DNA of 64,000 bases from Janibacter sp. HTCC2649 (GTDB lineage: Bacteria; Actinomycetota; Actinomycetes; Actinomycetales; Dermatophilaceae), in contig NZ_CH672413.1 in assembly GCF_000152705.1 (NCBI RefSeq), positions 3,250,762-3,314,761 on the forward strand. The letters are read 5' to 3'. A program made the position numbers and the translations under genes. This document shows positions 17,013-24,308 of this stretch, piece after piece (position 1 is the first letter of the stretch; each line of letters opens with the position of its first letter). Below the pieces are notes generated by a model. The model saw nothing but the letters and a program-made list of their open reading frames with translations. It had not been told where the DNA came from and made no database searches.

Positions 17013-17144
17013 TCACATGCGCAGGCCGAGATGGGCGAGGACTGCGGAGACCCGCCGGTTGACCTGGTGCTCGTCCGGCCGGGCGACCTTGTCGAAGACG
17101 CGCTGCAAGGCGACGGCGGCATGGGCCGGGAGGTTGCGTTTCAT
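17013..17144 (-). CDS. Possible small protein (43 aa)
   Basis: This short reading frame encodes a 43-aa basic peptide beginning MKRNLPAHAAVALQRVFDKV and ending HLGLRM. The ATG is preceded at six bases by GGAG, a good ribosome site. The amphipathic helix pattern and in-frame GC bias support coding, but there is no homologue that I recognise. It lies in an otherwise gene-free 437-bp stretch between 16904 and 17340. Confidence 0.4.
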   Translation of the reverse strand: MKRNLPAHAAVALQRVFDKVARPDEHQVNRRVSAVLAHLGLRM

Positions 17145-17278
17145 GTAGGTCTCCGATGGTCGCGGCTGCTGAGTCCCGCCGGGGGTGCCTCCAGTGCATC
17201 GCGCGCGGGCAAGATTCCGGGGTCCGTGGAAACGCGTACCTTCCGTCCGACTCCCGACTCCGTGCCGGGTCCCGTGAC

Positions 17279-17321
17279 AGGTGTGGGGGAGGACCGGGTT
17301 CGGTTCTCCCCCACACCTTTT
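17279..17321. terminator. Strong hairpin terminator
   Basis: Twelve-base arms GGTGTGGGGGAG and CTCCCCCACACC enclose a 14-base loop, with TTTT after the stem on the plus strand. It lies 20 bp beyond the stop of the minus-strand secreted-protein gene, so it probably ends that transcript and also blocks read-through from the left. Confidence 0.75.
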
Positions 17322-17340
17322 GCCATGCAGCGGGTGGCCT

Positions 17341-18150
17341 CTACTTGCCGTTGCGGCTCAGCTGAACCTTTCCGCTCGCCTCTGCGACGGTGCACTCCAC
17401 GAGACCGCAGGCGAACGCCACCGAGAAGTTCGCCGCCTTGCCTCCCGAGAACAGACCGTTGTCCGAGAAGACGAACGCGTCCCAGTTGTGGGTGGCGCCG
17501 TCACACTCGAGCGGATTCACGAAGAAGGATCCGTTGATCTTCAGGCGTCCCACCGTCTGGGTGAGCATGCCCTCGATGTCGGACCCGTAGCCGTCAGCGT
17601 TGGTGCAGCTGTAGGTGCCGGAGATCCGCGCGGTGCCGTCCTTGTAGGCGACGCCCTTGGGGTTCACCGTGAGTGCAGCCGTGGGAGCCGGCGGCAGGAC
17701 CCCGAAGGTGATCGACAGGTTTCCACCAGCCGTGGAGCTGTCGTTGAATGCTGCGATGTAATACGTGGTCCCGGGCTCGCCGCGCACCCCGGCCTGGCCC
17801 GGTCCGCAGGCGACGAGGTTCCCGTCAGCGGGATTCCCCTCGGTGACGAAGACGCCGGCCGAGTAGTTGGAGCCGGAGACGTCGGCGAGGAAGCCGCTGC
17901 CGTCGGCGTCGGTGTAGGTGAACCACACGCTGGCGCCGGTCGCGGGCGCTCCGCAGTTGACGTTGAGAGCGGCATCGACGGCGTCGGTGGTCGCTTGGGT
18001 GGTGTCTTGGTCGATGGTCGTCGGAAGGGCACTGATGACGGTCGCGCCAGCGGCCGTGTCATTTGATGGCGCGGCCGCGTGAGCGACCGTCGCGCTGAGA
18101 GGCAGGATCAAAGCGGCTACGGCTAGCGCAGCGGCAGAGCGAAACGACAT
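17341..18150 (-). CDS. Secreted protein with pre-peptidase-C-like domain
   Basis: This 269-aa exported protein starts at the ATG at 18150, which has a GGAGGAG ribosome site. The signal peptide FRSAAALAVAALILPLSATVAHAA ends near residue 26. The mature N-terminal half (PSNDTAAGATVISALPTTIDQDTTQAT... ASVWFTYTDADGSGFLADVSGSNYSAGVFV... TTYYIAAFNDS) has the strand pattern of bacterial pre-peptidase C-terminal beta-sandwiches. The C-terminal half has four Cys (SCTNADGY, NPLECDGATH, AFACGLVECTVAE) and resembles small secreted actinobacterial domains; two disulfides are likely. Function is unknown. Confidence 0.75.
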   Translation of the reverse strand: MSFRSAAALAVAALILPLSATVAHAAAPSNDTAAGATVISALPTTIDQDTTQATTDAVDAALNVNCGAPATGASVWFTYTDADGSGFLADVSGSNYSAGVFVTEGNPADGNLVACGPGQAGVRGEPGTTYYIAAFNDSSTAGGNLSITFGVLPPAPTAALTVNPKGVAYKDGTARISGTYSCTNADGYGSDIEGMLTQTVGRLKINGSFFVNPLECDGATHNWDAFVFSDNGLFSGGKAANFSVAFACGLVECTVAEASGKVQLSRNGK

Positions 18151-18270
18151 TGTATGGCTCTCCTCCTGTGAGTGAGGGGAGCCCCTGCACCCCTCTGTTT
18201 TTGACAGTAGGACTCCGGGGTCGCGCCCGAGGAGCAATCGCAAAAGCCGTCGGTGCCGGCAGGAAACGAC

Positions 18271-18308
18271 GAAACCGCAGGTGCGCCTCGCGGCATACCT
18301 GCGGTTTC
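18271..18308 (-). terminator. Hairpin downstream of tRNA-Phe
   Basis: Twelve-base perfect arms GAAACCGCAGGT and ACCTGCGGTTTC lie 11 bp beyond the tRNA 3' end. One CGGCATAC octamer forms part of the loop and right arm. Confidence 0.65.
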
Positions 18309-18318
18309 GTGGTGTTTG

Positions 18319-18395
18319 TGGTGGCCAGGGACGGGGTCGAACCGTCGACCTTCCGATTTTCAGTCGGACGCTCGTACCAACTGAGCTACCTGGCC
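18319..18395 (-). tRNA. tRNA-Phe(GAA)
   Basis: On the minus strand the sequence folds into a complete cloverleaf: acceptor GGCCAGG/CCTGGCC, D-arm GCTCAGTTGGTACGAGC, anticodon loop CTGAAAA (GAA), T-arm with GGTTCGACC, discriminator A and an encoded CCA. It is the third member of the usual actinobacterial Glu-Asp-Phe group, but is separated here from the other two by two protein genes. Confidence 0.97.
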
Positions 18396-18474
18396 GCAAA
18401 CAGAGCGCCAGGTCGCCCTGGCGCGACCGCAACTATAACTCATGGGAGGGGGCGCCCTAAAACCGTCGAACCGG

Positions 18475-19974
18475 TCAGCGAACCCCCGCCATCATCTTGG
18501 TGATCCACTTGCTGCCAACCGCCATGAGCACGCCCACGGCGATCGATGCGATGCCGAGGAAGAGGAAGTACGGCCGCTCGTTCGAGGTGTCGTAGAAACC
18601 CGCGAGCGAGCCCGCGCCCGCCGAACCCACGGCGACCGACAGGAAGAACAGCGCGATCATCTGCGTGTGGAACGCCGCCGGGGCCAGCTTGGTCGACAGC
18701 GACTGACCCACGGGGGACATGAGCAGTTCGGCCAGGGTGAAGAAGAAGAGGATGAGGACGAGCCAGAGCAGGGGAGTGCTGTTGGCGCCACCACCGGCGT
18801 AGGGGAGGAACAGCAGGAACGCGACGCCCATGAAGATCGTCCCAGCAGCGAACTTGAGCGGCGACGTCGGCTGGCGCGAACCCAGCCGAGTCCACAGGGC
18901 CGCGAAGACGCCGGCAAAGATGATGATGAAGACCGGGTTGATCGATGTCGCCCAGCTCGGCGGCATCTCCCAGCCGAAGAGCGACCGGTTGAGGCGCTCG
19001 TCGGCATAGACCGCCACGACGGTGAACTGCTGCTGGAACAGCGACCAGAAGACGGCGCTCGCGATGAACATCGGGATGAACGAGATGACCCGCTTGCGTT
19101 CGTCCCCGGTGACCTTCGGGCTCGTGAGCATGATCGCGAACAGGGCGATCGACGCCACGAGGGTGATGGCGACGACGATGTCGGACAGACGCTCCGCCTG
19201 GATGAACCCGGCCACGGCCAGCACCGCGATGAGCGCAACGACCACCGCAGCGATCACGGCATACCGGATCCGACCGGCACGGTCGAGCGGGTTGGAGACG
19301 ACGTGACCCGCGTTGCCGATGGTGGAGCGGCGCAGGCCGAGGTACTGCACGAGTCCCAACGCCATGCCGACCGCGGCGAGGCCGAAGCCCCAGTGGAAGC
19401 CCTTCATGTCCCAGATGAGACCGGTGAGCAGCGGGCCGACGAGCGCGCCGAGGTTGACGCCCATGTAGTAGATCGAGAACGCGGCGTCGCGGCGCTCGTC
19501 GCCCTTCTCGTACATGTCGCCGAGGACCGAGCTCGTCGTCGTCTTGAGTGAACCGGAGCCGATGGCGATGCAGACGAGGCCGATGCCGACGCCGGCGATG
19601 TTGGGCAGGACGGCCAGCGCGATGTGGCCGATCATGATCGTCACCGCAGCGACGGTCAGGGTGCGTTCGGCGCCGAGAACCCGGTCCGCGACCCACGCGC
19701 CCAGCACGGCCGACAGATAGACCAGGCCGCCATAGGCGCCGACGATCGAGGTCGCCGCCTCCTGCGAGAGACCGAGCCCACCATCGGTCGCCGCGTAGTA
19801 CAGGTAGTAGACGAGGATGCCCTGCATCCCGTAGAAGCTGAACCGCTCCCACATCTCGATGCCGGCGAGGTTGGCCAACCCGAGAGGGTGGCCGAAGAAG
19901 CGCCGGTCGGTGCTCGTCTCGGGCTGTTCGGGCTTGTCGTCAAGTGCGGTTCCGTGCGAAGTCACGTATTCCAT
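18475..19974 (-). CDS. POT/PTR-family proton-coupled peptide transporter
   Basis: This 499-aa, roughly 14-helix MFS member carries the PTR2 signatures: GIEMWERFSFYGMQGILVYYL (the E-x-x-E-R-F-x-Y/F-Y-G block) and AFSIYYMGVNLGALVGPLLTG (F-x-x-F-Y-x-x-I-N-x-G). Members import di- and tripeptides with protons. The ATG at 19974 is preferred over a TTG one codon upstream. The N-terminal 25 residues are acidic and cytoplasmic. It is divergent from the oxidoreductase gene and sits between tRNA-Phe and tRNA-Asp. Confidence 0.93.
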   Translation of the reverse strand: MEYVTSHGTALDDKPEQPETSTDRRFFGHPLGLANLAGIEMWERFSFYGMQGILVYYLYYAATDGGLGLSQEAATSIVGAYGGLVYLSAVLGAWVADRVLGAERTLTVAAVTIMIGHIALAVLPNIAGVGIGLVCIAIGSGSLKTTTSSVLGDMYEKGDERRDAAFSIYYMGVNLGALVGPLLTGLIWDMKGFHWGFGLAAVGMALGLVQYLGLRRSTIGNAGHVVSNPLDRAGRIRYAVIAAVVVALIAVLAVAGFIQAERLSDIVVAITLVASIALFAIMLTSPKVTGDERKRVISFIPMFIASAVFWSLFQQQFTVVAVYADERLNRSLFGWEMPPSWATSINPVFIIIFAGVFAALWTRLGSRQPTSPLKFAAGTIFMGVAFLLFLPYAGGGANSTPLLWLVLILFFFTLAELLMSPVGQSLSTKLAPAAFHTQMIALFFLSVAVGSAGAGSLAGFYDTSNERPYFLFLGIASIAVGVLMAVGSKWITKMMAGVR

Positions 19975-20090
19975 CAATGCACACGCGACGCGGATTTGCC
20001 CAACCGGCAGAGCCGTGTCATGACCAGCCCAAACGGCGTATGCCGCCCGCCCGCGGAATGCGCGCCCGTCACCTGGGCGTTGGCCCGGGC

Positions 20091-21014
20091 ATGCGAGCCA
20101 TCACCTACAGCAAGTACGGCACCCCCGACACCCTCACCCTCACCGATGTCCCCGACCCCAAGGTCGGGCCGGGCGAGGTCCTCATCCGGGTGCGCAGCGC
20201 CTCGGTCAACCCGGTCGACTGGAAGGTCCTCGCGGGCTACCTCGACGGCCTCATGCAGGTGGACTTCCCGGCGATCCCGGGTTGGGACGTCTCGGGAGTC
20301 GTCGAGGCCATCGGCCCGGACACCCCGGAGTACGCCGTCGGTGACGAGGTCATCGCCTATGCCCGCAAGGACTGGGTCCAGCAGGGCACCTTCGCCGAGC
20401 TCGTCTCCGCTCCCGTGCGCACGGTCGCGCGCAAGCCGGCCGCCCTGGACTGGAACGAAGCCGCAGGGCTCCCGCTCGCCGGCCTCACGGCATACCAGCT
20501 CCTCCACCGCCTCGACACCACGAAGGGCGACACGGTCCTCGTCCACGCGGCCGCAGGCGGCGTCGGCATCCTTGCCGTCCAGATCGCCACGGCGCTGGGA
20601 GCGCGCGTCATCGGCACCGCGTCCGAGGGCAACCACGAGTTCCTGCGCGAGCTGGGGGCCGAGCCGGTCACCTACGGCGACGGGCTGGCCGAGCGCGTCC
20701 GAGAGTTGGCGCCCGAGGGCGTTGACGTCGTCGTGGACTTCGTCGGGGGAGTGCTCGAGACGACTCAGGCCGTGCTGAAGGACGGCGGGCGCCACGGCTC
20801 CATCGCCGACGCCACGGTCGCCGAGGCCGGTGGCATCTCGGCGTGGGTGCGACCCGACTCCGCCGACCTCCAGGCGCTCGCGGACCTCGCCGACGCGGGC
20901 AAGCTCACCGTTCCCGTGGCGGAGGTCTTCGCGCTCGAGAACGCCGCCAAGGCCTACGAGCTGAGCCAGGGCGGACACGTGCGCGGCAAGATCGCCATCG
21001 AGGTCAGCCGCTGA
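20091..21014 (+). CDS. NADP-dependent quinone-oxidoreductase-like (zinc-less MDR) protein
   Basis: This 307-aa protein of the medium-chain dehydrogenase/reductase superfamily starts MRAITYSKYGTPDTLTL. VNPVDWKVLAGYLDG and FPAIPGWDVSGVVEAIG are the conserved N-terminal blocks. VLVHAAAGGVGILAVQIA is the nucleotide-binding motif (AxxGGVG). No structural zinc cysteines are present, which places it with the QOR/NADP-oxidoreductase branch. It probably reduces quinones or enones; the substrate is unknown. It is followed by a strong hairpin that separates it from the tRNA genes. Confidence 0.9.
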   Translation: MRAITYSKYGTPDTLTLTDVPDPKVGPGEVLIRVRSASVNPVDWKVLAGYLDGLMQVDFPAIPGWDVSGVVEAIGPDTPEYAVGDEVIAYARKDWVQQGTFAELVSAPVRTVARKPAALDWNEAAGLPLAGLTAYQLLHRLDTTKGDTVLVHAAAGGVGILAVQIATALGARVIGTASEGNHEFLRELGAEPVTYGDGLAERVRELAPEGVDVVVDFVGGVLETTQAVLKDGGRHGSIADATVAEAGGISAWVRPDSADLQALADLADAGKLTVPVAEVFALENAAKAYELSQGGHVRGKIAIEVSR

Positions 21015-21033
21015 GGCTGCGCCTCCCGGACAG

Positions 21034-21071
21034 GCGAAGAGCCCCACACCGTGTGGTGTGGGGCTCTTCGC
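21034..21071. terminator. Bidirectional terminator between oxidoreductase and tRNA-Asp
   Basis: Sixteen-base arms (GCGAAGAGCCCCACAC and its complement) enclose a 6-base loop. It is placed 20 bp after the plus-strand gene and about 33 bp after the 3' end of the minus-strand tRNA-Asp, so it can serve both. Confidence 0.8.
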
Positions 21072-21103
21072 TGTGCTGTCGCACTGTGACTCTTCACACT
21101 GTG

Positions 21104-21177
21104 CGACCCCGACGGGACTCGAACCCGCGACCTCCGCCGTGACAGGGCGGCGCGCTAACCAACTGCGCTACGGGGCC
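21104..21177 (-). tRNA. tRNA-Asp(GTC)
   Basis: A full cloverleaf on the minus strand: acceptor GGCCCCG, D-arm GCGCAGTTGGTTAGCGC, anticodon loop CTGTCAC (GTC), and T-arm CGGGTTCGAGTCCCG. The CCA is not encoded. Confidence 0.96.
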
Positions 21178-21220
21178 TTGTTTGGAGCAAGACCTTTACT
21201 GCTTTTCCTACTTCACTGCG

Positions 21221-21293
21221 TATCCCCAACGGGATTCGAACCCGTGCTGCCGCCGTGAAAGGGCGGAGTCCTGGGCCGCTAGACGATGGGGAC
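21221..21293 (-). tRNA. tRNA-Glu(TTC)
   Basis: A cloverleaf on the minus strand with acceptor GTCCCCA/TGGGGAT (a G-U first pair), D-arm GTCTAGCGGCC, anticodon loop CTTTCAC (TTC), and T-arm ACGGGTTCGAATCCCGT. The CCA is not encoded. It is transcribed toward tRNA-Asp, 43 bp away, probably as one precursor. Confidence 0.96.
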
Positions 21294-21438
21294 CCGTCGA
21301 GACGACAGACCCCACGTCGCGCAGCGCGCAGCGCTCGAGATCCGTCGTGGACTCGGAAAGCATAAGGGACGTTTGCGCTGCATCCAAAACGAGGTCCGTC
21401 GGGCTGCTGCCGACCATCCCGTATGCCGTTCGCTCACC

Positions 21439-21813
21439 TCACGCACGTGCCTCCCGGAGCGCTGCCCGGACGAGGTCGATGGCTGCGGAGTCGCTCAGTC
21501 CGGCCCGGGCCACGCTGAGGGCGTAGGCCGCCGCGCTGCGGTGCAGGGCCGTGTCCGTGGCGTGGCCGCCGGGGGCGACGGTGGTGCCCGCGCGTCGGCC
21601 GGTGGTGACGAGACCTTCGGCCTCGAGCTCCTTGTAGGCGCGGGCGACGGTGTTGACGGCGATGCCGAGGTCGGCGGCGAGGGCGCGGACGGTGGGGAGT
21701 CGGTCGCCCTCGGCAAGCGCGCCGCGCGCGATGAGTCCGGCGAGCTGCGCGCGGACCTGCTCGAACGGCGGCTCGTGCGCCGTGACATCAACGGTGATGA
21801 CGAGTTCGCTCAT
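21439..21813 (-). CDS. GntR-family transcriptional regulator (YtrA-like, short effector region)
   Basis: This 124-aa protein has an N-terminal winged helix, PPFEQVRAQLAGLIARGALAEGDRLPTVRALAADLGIAVNTVARAYKELEAEGLV, with the GDRLPTVR and VNTVARAYKELE blocks typical of GntR. The tail of about 45 aa is too short for a FadR or HutC effector domain, which fits the YtrA subgroup that usually represses its own ABC-transporter or membrane-protein operon. Its start overlaps the stop of the upstream membrane-protein gene. The likely operator is the 13-bp inverted repeat upstream of that gene. A copy of the repeated 20-mer lies right after its stop. Confidence 0.9.
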   Translation of the reverse strand: MSELVITVDVTAHEPPFEQVRAQLAGLIARGALAEGDRLPTVRALAADLGIAVNTVARAYKELEAEGLVTTGRRAGTTVAPGGHATDTALHRSAAAYALSVARAGLSDSAAIDLVRAALREARA

Positions 21814-22712
21814 GGGGTCGTCCCTGCCTGCACCGTGTCGCCGTGACGCGTGTCCACACTGCTGCGACCCAGTGAGGCCAAGGTTTCACGAGAGCTGATG
21901 GATCCGCCCAGCGCGAAGAGCGCCGCGAGGATGAGTGCGACCGCCGGGACGTAGAGCCCGAAAGCCAGCCACTGGTAGGGATCCCACGGGGAGCGCGGGG
22001 CGAACTCGGAGGCAATGCGAAGCTTCTGCGTCGCCTCGTTCATCCTCGAGGCGATGTAGAAGAGGAAGATGGCGCCGCTCAGCGACATGGCGAAGGTCGT
22101 TGCACGCAGGACCCGTGATGCGTCACGGACCCTCAGGACGGTGTCCGTGGGTTCGTCCGTGCGCGGGCGGTCCTCGATCTGACGAAGTGCCCACCACGTG
22201 AGGATGAGCAGGAAGGCGGCCGCCACGAGGAAGGGTCCGCCGCCCGACCAGCCCGGGTAGTCCGAGGCCGCGCCTGACGCGCCAGCGTGGGTGCGCACCA
22301 GGGTCGTGCCAGTGGCGGTCAGTCCACCGAACACCACCGCAGCCAGGGCGATGGTCGACGCGACGATCGCAGCGAGGCGTTGCCGGGGGACGCGGGCCAC
22401 GAAGAGGCGTCTCGGCGCGAGCGTCGCCTGCCGCACCGCACCGGGGCTGGGAGTCCTGCTCATGCTGGAGCCCAGTCCGGTGACGGCCAGCACGACGACC
22501 GACTGCCCGAGCAGTGCCATCGGTGCCTGGTACGGCATGGGGAGATTGCCGGAGACGTTCAGGGGGAGGGTGACCACGACTCCGATCCACGACGCCTTCG
22601 CCGCCCGCCCGCCCCACACCGGCGAGCTGTAGGGCATGGCCAGGACGATCAGTGCAGCCACCGTGACGTGCATCGTCAGGTACCACAGCGTGACGAAGAG
22701 CTCTGCCTGCAT
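21810..22712 (-). CDS. Polytopic membrane protein in a GntR operon
   Basis: This 300-aa protein has about seven hydrophobic helices, among them LWYLTMHVTVAALIVLAMPY, IGVVVTLPLNV, LAAIVASTIALAAVVFGGLTAT, GPFLVAAAFLLILTWWAL and WLAFGLYVPAVALILAALFALG. A charged cytoplasmic loop (RQIEDRPRTDEPTDTVLRVRDASRVLR) lies before the last third. I do not recognise the family; the layout resembles DUF1648-type proteins found with YtrA regulators. It is the first gene of a two-gene operon with gntR, and its start codon lies 10 bp from a strong palindromic operator. Confidence 0.7.
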   Translation of the reverse strand: MQAELFVTLWYLTMHVTVAALIVLAMPYSSPVWGGRAAKASWIGVVVTLPLNVSGNLPMPYQAPMALLGQSVVVLAVTGLGSSMSRTPSPGAVRQATLAPRRLFVARVPRQRLAAIVASTIALAAVVFGGLTATGTTLVRTHAGASGAASDYPGWSGGGPFLVAAAFLLILTWWALRQIEDRPRTDEPTDTVLRVRDASRVLRATTFAMSLSGAIFLFYIASRMNEATQKLRIASEFAPRSPWDPYQWLAFGLYVPAVALILAALFALGGSISSRETLASLGRSSVDTRHGDTVQAGTTP

Positions 22713-22721
22713 GGGATCCCC

Positions 22722-22753
22722 TATGTCTCAATGAATTAAGTCATTGAGACATA
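22722..22753. promoter_or_regulatory. Probable GntR operator (13-bp perfect inverted repeat)
   Basis: TATGTCTCAATGA and its exact complement are separated by 6 bases. The sequence is strikingly AT-rich against the local GC background and ends 10 bp before the start codon of the membrane-protein gene. It fits autoregulation by the GntR protein of the same operon. Confidence 0.75.
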
Positions 22754-22773
22754 ACTCCTCGGGTCGTGTCAAG

Positions 22774-22819
22774 GGTGTGCTGCAGGGCGCGCGCCCTGTC
22801 GCGCACCCTGCAGCACACC
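22774..22819 (-). terminator. Hairpin terminator of the sigma-associated gene
   Basis: Fourteen-base perfect arms GGTGTGCTGCAGGG and CCCTGCAGCACACC begin 15 bp past the stop of the membrane-anchored protein gene, with no U-tract, as is common in actinobacteria. Confidence 0.7.
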
Positions 22820-22833
22820 ACTCGTGGCTCGGG

Positions 22834-23724
22834 TCAGGACGCTGGGGCGGTCTCCGTGTGGATCTCGCCGCTGCCTCCGGGTACCGATGGTGCGACGTCT
22901 CGGGCCACCGTGCCGTCGGCGTAGGTCACGTCGTAGGTGATCGTGACGTCCGGACCGCCCTCACCGGAACCACCGACCGAGTTCGCGAAGGCCTTGCCCG
23001 GCCACCACGCGGCATACGTGCCGTCCTTGATCGAGACGACCACGTCGTGACCGTCGGCGTGCAGCGTGAGCCCCGCGACGTCGGGCCCGACTTCTCCCTC
23101 GGTGAATGCCGCTGGCTCGCCTCCGCCGAACTGCGAGACACCACCCTGGGTGAACTGTCGCCCGGTCGGTGCGGGCAGCCCGCCGCCACCCGTTGCCATC
23201 ACCTGGAGGTCGGAGACGTCCTTCGACCCAGCGGGCAGCTCGGCGAGGCAGTAGACCGAGGCGACGAGACGGTCCGGCGTCCGCTTCGAGAGCAGCATCG
23301 ACACGAAGTCCCCGCGTCGTTCGGCGAGCTGGACGGAGAGGTCCTTCGTCGCCATGGAGCCGTCTCCGATGGAGGAGCCCTGCTTGTCGAGACAGGCCTC
23401 CCGGAGGGCCGCGGACTCGGCCGCGGTGACGGTGTCGGGCCGTGCGGTCCACGACGCGTACGACGGTGCGGCGTTGAGCGTCGGAAGGACGACCGCGCCA
23501 GTGACGGCAGCGGCGGCCAACGCTCCGAGCGCTGCCCATCGACGGACGTGGCGGCGGCGGGCAAGGGATGCCAACGGGGTCACGGATGGGCCGGTGACGC
23601 CCGGTGTGCCGAGGATCGATTCGAGGGTTACCTCCCGGCGAGTGGTCTCGCCAGTGACGTCGAATCCCGCGTCGAGAGAACGCAGTTCAGCATCGGTGTG
23701 CGGGTCGAGGACGTGGATGTTCAC
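22834..23724 (-). CDS. Membrane-anchored protein cotranscribed with an ECF sigma factor
   Basis: This 296-aa protein has a cytoplasmic N-terminus of about 60 residues (DAELRSLDAGFDVTGETTRREVTLESILGT), basic residues ARRRHVRRW, one helix WAALGALAAAAVTGAVVLPTL (63-83), and a large exported domain with two Cys in a variable region. This matches actinobacterial proteins encoded directly after ECF-type sigma factors, which may act as anti-sigma factors or as sensing partners. No zinc-binding HxxxCxxC anti-sigma motif is visible, so a classical ZAS mechanism is unlikely. Its start overlaps the sigma gene stop. Confidence 0.75.
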   Translation of the reverse strand: MNIHVLDPHTDAELRSLDAGFDVTGETTRREVTLESILGTPGVTGPSVTPLASLARRRHVRRWAALGALAAAAVTGAVVLPTLNAAPSYASWTARPDTVTAAESAALREACLDKQGSSIGDGSMATKDLSVQLAERRGDFVSMLLSKRTPDRLVASVYCLAELPAGSKDVSDLQVMATGGGGLPAPTGRQFTQGGVSQFGGGEPAAFTEGEVGPDVAGLTLHADGHDVVVSIKDGTYAAWWPGKAFANSVGGSGEGGPDVTITYDVTYADGTVARDVAPSVPGGSGEIHTETAPAS

Positions 23725-24275
23725 GAGTTCTCCTTGAGGAGCGCGGGTGCGGGCCGTGCCGGCACCGGGGTGTCAGTGGGGTCGAGGTGCCGGCGCAGTG
23801 CGCGTCGCGCTCGAGAGAGCCGGAGCCGGTAGGCCGCGGCAGTCGTGCCGAGGACTCGCGCCGCCGCAGGAGAGGGCAGGTCCTCCCAGATGGCGAGGGC
23901 GAGCACCTCCTGCTCGGCATCGGTGAGTCGTTGCCAAGCGGTCGCGAGATCGACCCGGCGGGCGATGTGGTCGGTGTCCAGATGCGCATGGCTCGGTCCG
24001 GCGTCTCCGATGCGCACAGCGAGGGCTCCCTGCCGCCCTGCTGCCCGAGCCGAGTTGAGGAGGCAGTTGCGCGCCACGGCATACAGCCACGGCAGAGCCT
24101 CACCCACGCGGGTCGGGACGTCGTCGAGTCGGCGCCAGGCCACCAGAAACGCCTCTGCCACAACGTCTTCGGCGCTGGCAGGGCTGCTTCGTCGGGCCAC
24201 GAACCGCAACACGTGGTCGTAGTGGTCGGCGTAGAGGGCACGGAACCGCTGCTCTCTCGCTGCTGGAGTGTCCAT
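23721..24275 (-). CDS. ECF-family RNA polymerase sigma factor
   Basis: This 184-aa protein shows sigma region 2 at about 8-78 (FRALYADHYDHVLRFVARR...AEDVVAEAFLVAWRRLDDVP...PWLYAVARNCLLN) and region 4 at about 110-165 (LATAWQRLTDAEQEVLALAIWEDLPSPAAARVLGTTAAAYRLRLSRARRALRR). It has no region 1 or 3, so it is a group IV sigma factor. It is coupled by a 4-bp overlap to the membrane-anchored protein gene. The stimulus and target promoters are unknown. Confidence 0.92.
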   Translation of the reverse strand: MDTPAAREQRFRALYADHYDHVLRFVARRSSPASAEDVVAEAFLVAWRRLDDVPTRVGEALPWLYAVARNCLLNSARAAGRQGALAVRIGDAGPSHAHLDTDHIARRVDLATAWQRLTDAEQEVLALAIWEDLPSPAAARVLGTTAAAYRLRLSRARRALRRHLDPTDTPVPARPAPALLKENS

Positions 24276-24308
24276 GTCCCGTCTATGTCCGGATGACCGG
24301 TGGTTGTG

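Noticed and set aside
17031..17537. 168-codon plus-strand frame across the 17.1-17.5 kb region
   Set aside because: It runs through a terminator hairpin and the end of the secreted-protein gene and has no domain.
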